From: Paracoccaceae bacterium
GTDB taxonomy: Bacteria; Pseudomonadota; Alphaproteobacteria; Rhodobacterales; Rhodobacteraceae
Length of the DNA stretch: 64,000 nucleotides
Direction: 5' to 3'
NCBI GenBank assembly: GCA_018607905.1
Contig: JABBAP010000067.1
Coordinates: 1 to 64,000, forward strand
The stretch's first letter is position 1, and every line of letters begins with the position of its first letter. Of this stretch, positions 62,305 to 64,000 are shown in pieces. The notes beneath the pieces were generated by a model. The model made no database searches. It saw only the letters and a list, made by a program, of their open reading frames with translations, and had not been told where the DNA came from. A program made the position numbers and the translations under genes.

Positions 62305-62689
62305 GGCCGAGCGCGAGGCCGATGACCCCCAAAAGATGCGAAAGAATCGTCAGCAGCATGCCGTAGGCGCGGTATCTGACGGGCTTATCTTCGCTGTAAA
62401 AGTGGATGGCGTGCAGGATGCGGCCAATGATCAGCAGGGCCGCGAGTGTTAGGGCGGTTGGGCTGGAGTTCATCGCCTCGTTCAAGCCAATCAGGATCAG
62501 GCCGAGCGGGATTTGTTCAGCGGCATTTGCGTGACCGCGAATTTTCTTGGCCAGTTGTGGGTCTGAATTATCGCCCATTGCAATGCGCTGGCCGCGTCGT
62601 TGGAGCGCGATGCGCAGGGTCATAAAGATATAGAGCGCACCCAGAATGACGGCGGCGGCGGCGGTAACATTCAGCGGGAAATCGGTCAT
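62294..62689 (-). CDS. MAPEG family membrane protein
   Basis: This 131-residue protein has four membrane helices. MAPEG features are LYIFMTLRIALQRRGQRIAMGD and the HANAAEQIPLGLILIGLNE motif in helix 2. Bacterial members may act as glutathione-dependent transferases or peroxidases. It follows the BI-1 gene on the same strand but a strong terminator separates them. Confidence 0.9.
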   Translation of the reverse strand: MTDFPLNVTAAAAVILGALYIFMTLRIALQRRGQRIAMGDNSDPQLAKKIRGHANAAEQIPLGLILIGLNEAMNSSPTALTLAALLIIGRILHAIHFYSEDKPVRYRAYGMLLTILSHLLGVIGLALGLIL

Positions 62690-62716
62690 GGGGCGGTCTT
62701 TCGGTTAGGTGGATAC

Positions 62717-62744
62717 AAAAAAGCCGGGGACGAACCCCGGCTTT
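62717..62744 (-). terminator. Intrinsic terminator of the BI-1 gene
   Basis: On the minus strand AAGCCGGGG pairs with CCCCGGCTT around TTCGT, then TTTTTT. Confidence 0.93.
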
Positions 62745-62763
62745 AGGTGTTGATTTGTGATGG

Positions 62764-63528
62764 TTATTCTTGGCTGCCAAAGAGCGACAACATCATCATG
62801 AACATATTGAGGAAGTTCAGATACAAGTTGAGCGCACCCATGATTGCAGATTTACCAAGCCATTCGGTGTCGCCGTGGTGGGCGTGTGCCAAATAGGTGT
62901 TCTTGATGTTCTGCGTGTCATAAGCAGTGAGGCCCGCAAAAACCAGAATACCGATGATATTCACGGCGAACATGATCGCACTGGAGCCGATCCAGATGTT
63001 GATGACGGATGCCACGATGATACCGATCAGGCCCATGAACAAGAAGCTGCCCCAACCAGACAAGTCTTTCTGTGTGGTGTAGCCCCAGATCGAGATCGAG
63101 GAGAACATGATCGCGGTTGCAAAGAAGATCGTTGCGATCGACATGCCTGTGAAGACCGCGAAGATCCAAGAGATCGACAGGCCCATCAGTGCGGAAAACG
63201 CCCAGAACACGATTTGTGCAGTGCCCATCGACATGCGATTGATCATGGCGCTAAAGCCAAAGACAACGGCGAGCGGTGCGAACATGATGATGTAGCGAAC
63301 CGGGCTGGTGTACATTGTTTGCAAAAGACCAACTGAGAAGATTTGTGTTTCTTGGCCAGCTGTTGCGCGGGCAAAGTCCATGCCTACGAAGTAAGCGACG
63401 ATACCTGTGATAAACATTGCTACGGACATAAGGCCGTAAACTTTGTTCATGTGCGCGCGCAGCCCTGCGTCTATTTCTGCGGATTGTACACCCGCGCCAG
63501 CGCGGCGGACTGTGTCGTATTGTGCCAT
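62764..63528 (-). CDS. Bax inhibitor-1/YccA family membrane protein
   Basis: This 254-residue protein has a polar head (AQYDTVRRAGAGVQSAEIDAGLRAHMNKVYGLM) and seven membrane helices, including FAGLTAYDTQNIKNTYLAH near the end, the BI-1 calcium/pH-sensing aspartate region. Bacterial BI-1 proteins leak calcium and affect FtsH-linked stress. It has its own terminator. The start is preceded by AAGGAGAAAACTCA. Confidence 0.94.
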   Translation of the reverse strand: MAQYDTVRRAGAGVQSAEIDAGLRAHMNKVYGLMSVAMFITGIVAYFVGMDFARATAGQETQIFSVGLLQTMYTSPVRYIIMFAPLAVVFGFSAMINRMSMGTAQIVFWAFSALMGLSISWIFAVFTGMSIATIFFATAIMFSSISIWGYTTQKDLSGWGSFLFMGLIGIIVASVINIWIGSSAIMFAVNIIGILVFAGLTAYDTQNIKNTYLAHAHHGDTEWLGKSAIMGALNLYLNFLNMFMMMLSLFGSQE

Positions 63529-63636
63529 TGAGTTTTCTCCTTGAAAAAACAGTTAAAAAGACTGCCAAACGGATGCCTGACAGTTTCCCTTATGAATATT
63601 GGGCTAAAGCCGCAGTTTTTCAAGGTAAATCGGTAG

Positions 63637-63673
63637 GAAACTGTGCGGAATTGTTCGAATTTCGCACAGTTTC
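63637..63673. repeat. Perfect 11-bp inverted repeat between DUF1127 and BI-1 genes
   Basis: GAAACTGTGCG and CGCACAGTTTC enclose 15 bases. It starts 19 bases after the DUF1127 stop. No T-run follows, so it is not a standard terminator; it may be an operator or a 3' RNA structure. Confidence 0.55.
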
Positions 63674-63692
63674 TTTGCGAGGATGCGTTGGT

Positions 63693-63908
63693 TTAGCGTT
63701 TCCAGTGGGACGGCGCATCCCAAAGGGCGCGATTGGCCTCTGCGATGGCTTGGTCGCGCGAAATACCGATGTCATCGAGCTGGGCATCGGTAAGGGATTT
63801 CAGGCGTTTACGCTCATTTGAGAGGCGCACAAAGGCGAAAAGCCGTGCCATGTAACCGCCGCGTGGGGCGGAGCTGCGGGCAATTGCGATACGGGAAAGA
63901 GTAGTCAT
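63693..63908 (-). CDS. DUF1127 small protein, second copy
   Basis: From ATG 63908 (after AAAGGACACG) the protein has 71 residues, with the DUF1127 core LKSLTDAQLDDIGISRDQAI followed by a short tail typical of the longer subgroup (ANRALWDAPSHWKR). It differs from the copy at 7901 in both ends, so it belongs to another subgroup. No CUCCC-loop terminator is present. Its promoter region (63909-64000) is cut by the window edge. Confidence 0.9.
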   Translation of the reverse strand: MTTLSRIAIARSSAPRGGYMARLFAFVRLSNERKRLKSLTDAQLDDIGISRDQAIAEANRALWDAPSHWKR

Positions 63909-64000
63909 GATCGTGTCCTTTCTGATTCCTAGATACAAAATCGTGTTTGCATCAAATTTCTTGATATCTGTTTGCCACAGGGGTATGTATTTGAAAAACG

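Overview
The window is a stretch of chromosome from an alphaproteobacterium, almost certainly of the Rhodobacterales (Roseobacter group). The evidence is gene order and family content: two small DUF1127 proteins, a cytochrome c oxidase operon without subunit I (coxB-ctaB-small ORF-ctaG-coxC-SURF1) leading into thrC and an M16 peptidase, a tup tungstate transporter, a 1147-residue pyruvate carboxylase, and a dcw cluster with a long mraZ leader. Nothing looks like a prophage, integron, insertion sequence or CRISPR array. The DNA is mostly core chromosome, densely packed, with many 1-4 base start/stop overlaps.

Layout. 1-8.5 kb: partial tRNA-Gly, a metallophosphoesterase, pyc, an SOS-type uvrD helicase, an M50 protease, a DUF1127 gene and a probable anti-Shine-Dalgarno small RNA. 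8.5-13.7 kb: tupBCA, the Mrp/ApbC Fe-S carrier, rpmG, efp and a small Rhodobacterales protein. 13.7-21.4 kb: a nine-gene leftward block (TerC, a possible tiny membrane peptide, XpaC-like, TelA, DUF2927 lipoprotein, SPFH-GYF, cytochrome b, zinc-ribbon membrane protein, rhomboid) that looks like a membrane-stress system mixing Ter and PspA/Ydj-type parts. 21.6-27 kb: cold-shock protein, rRNA pseudouridine synthase, tadA, gatC-gatA, an excalibur lipoprotein, an amidase and rnpB. 27-36.6 kb: an unusual mraZ leader (TGGGA repeats and a 13-bp terminator hairpin, like the UpsM leader of Rhodobacter sphaeroides), then mraZ-rsmH-ftsL-ftsI-murE-murF-mraY-murD. The cluster stops at murD. 36.6-42 kb: leftward topA and dprA, preceded by two related Tat-signal proteins, one fused to a GNAT acetyltransferase, with tandem 11-bp repeats and a GTTAACC palindrome upstream. 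42-49 kb: two membrane proteins, tldD and the cox operon. 49-64 kb: thrC, an M16 peptidase, bioY, pyrE, an MFS carrier, a YbjN protein, a phosphatase, a TPMT-type methyltransferase, proC, csaA, a 2-hydroxyacid dehydrogenase, a saccharopine-dehydrogenase-like/DUF4166 fusion, an LMW-PTP, MAPEG, BI-1 and a second DUF1127 protein.

Themes. Envelope synthesis and stress dominate: peptidoglycan precursors and division, the Ter/SPFH block, BI-1, M50 and rhomboid proteases. Several regulatory signals can be read directly: a GAAC-N7-GAAC LexA box before uvrD, CTGC-N3-GCAG palindromes (PhaR type) before pyc and before the small RNA, and MraZ-box-like repeats before mraZ. A short dispersed repeat (GAGTATTT, then GGACAAAAGAA) occurs several times; one copy forms the first codons of murF and another appears to be split by a hairpin element.

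Functions are inferred by reading motifs and from family knowledge. No database search, folding or alignment was run.
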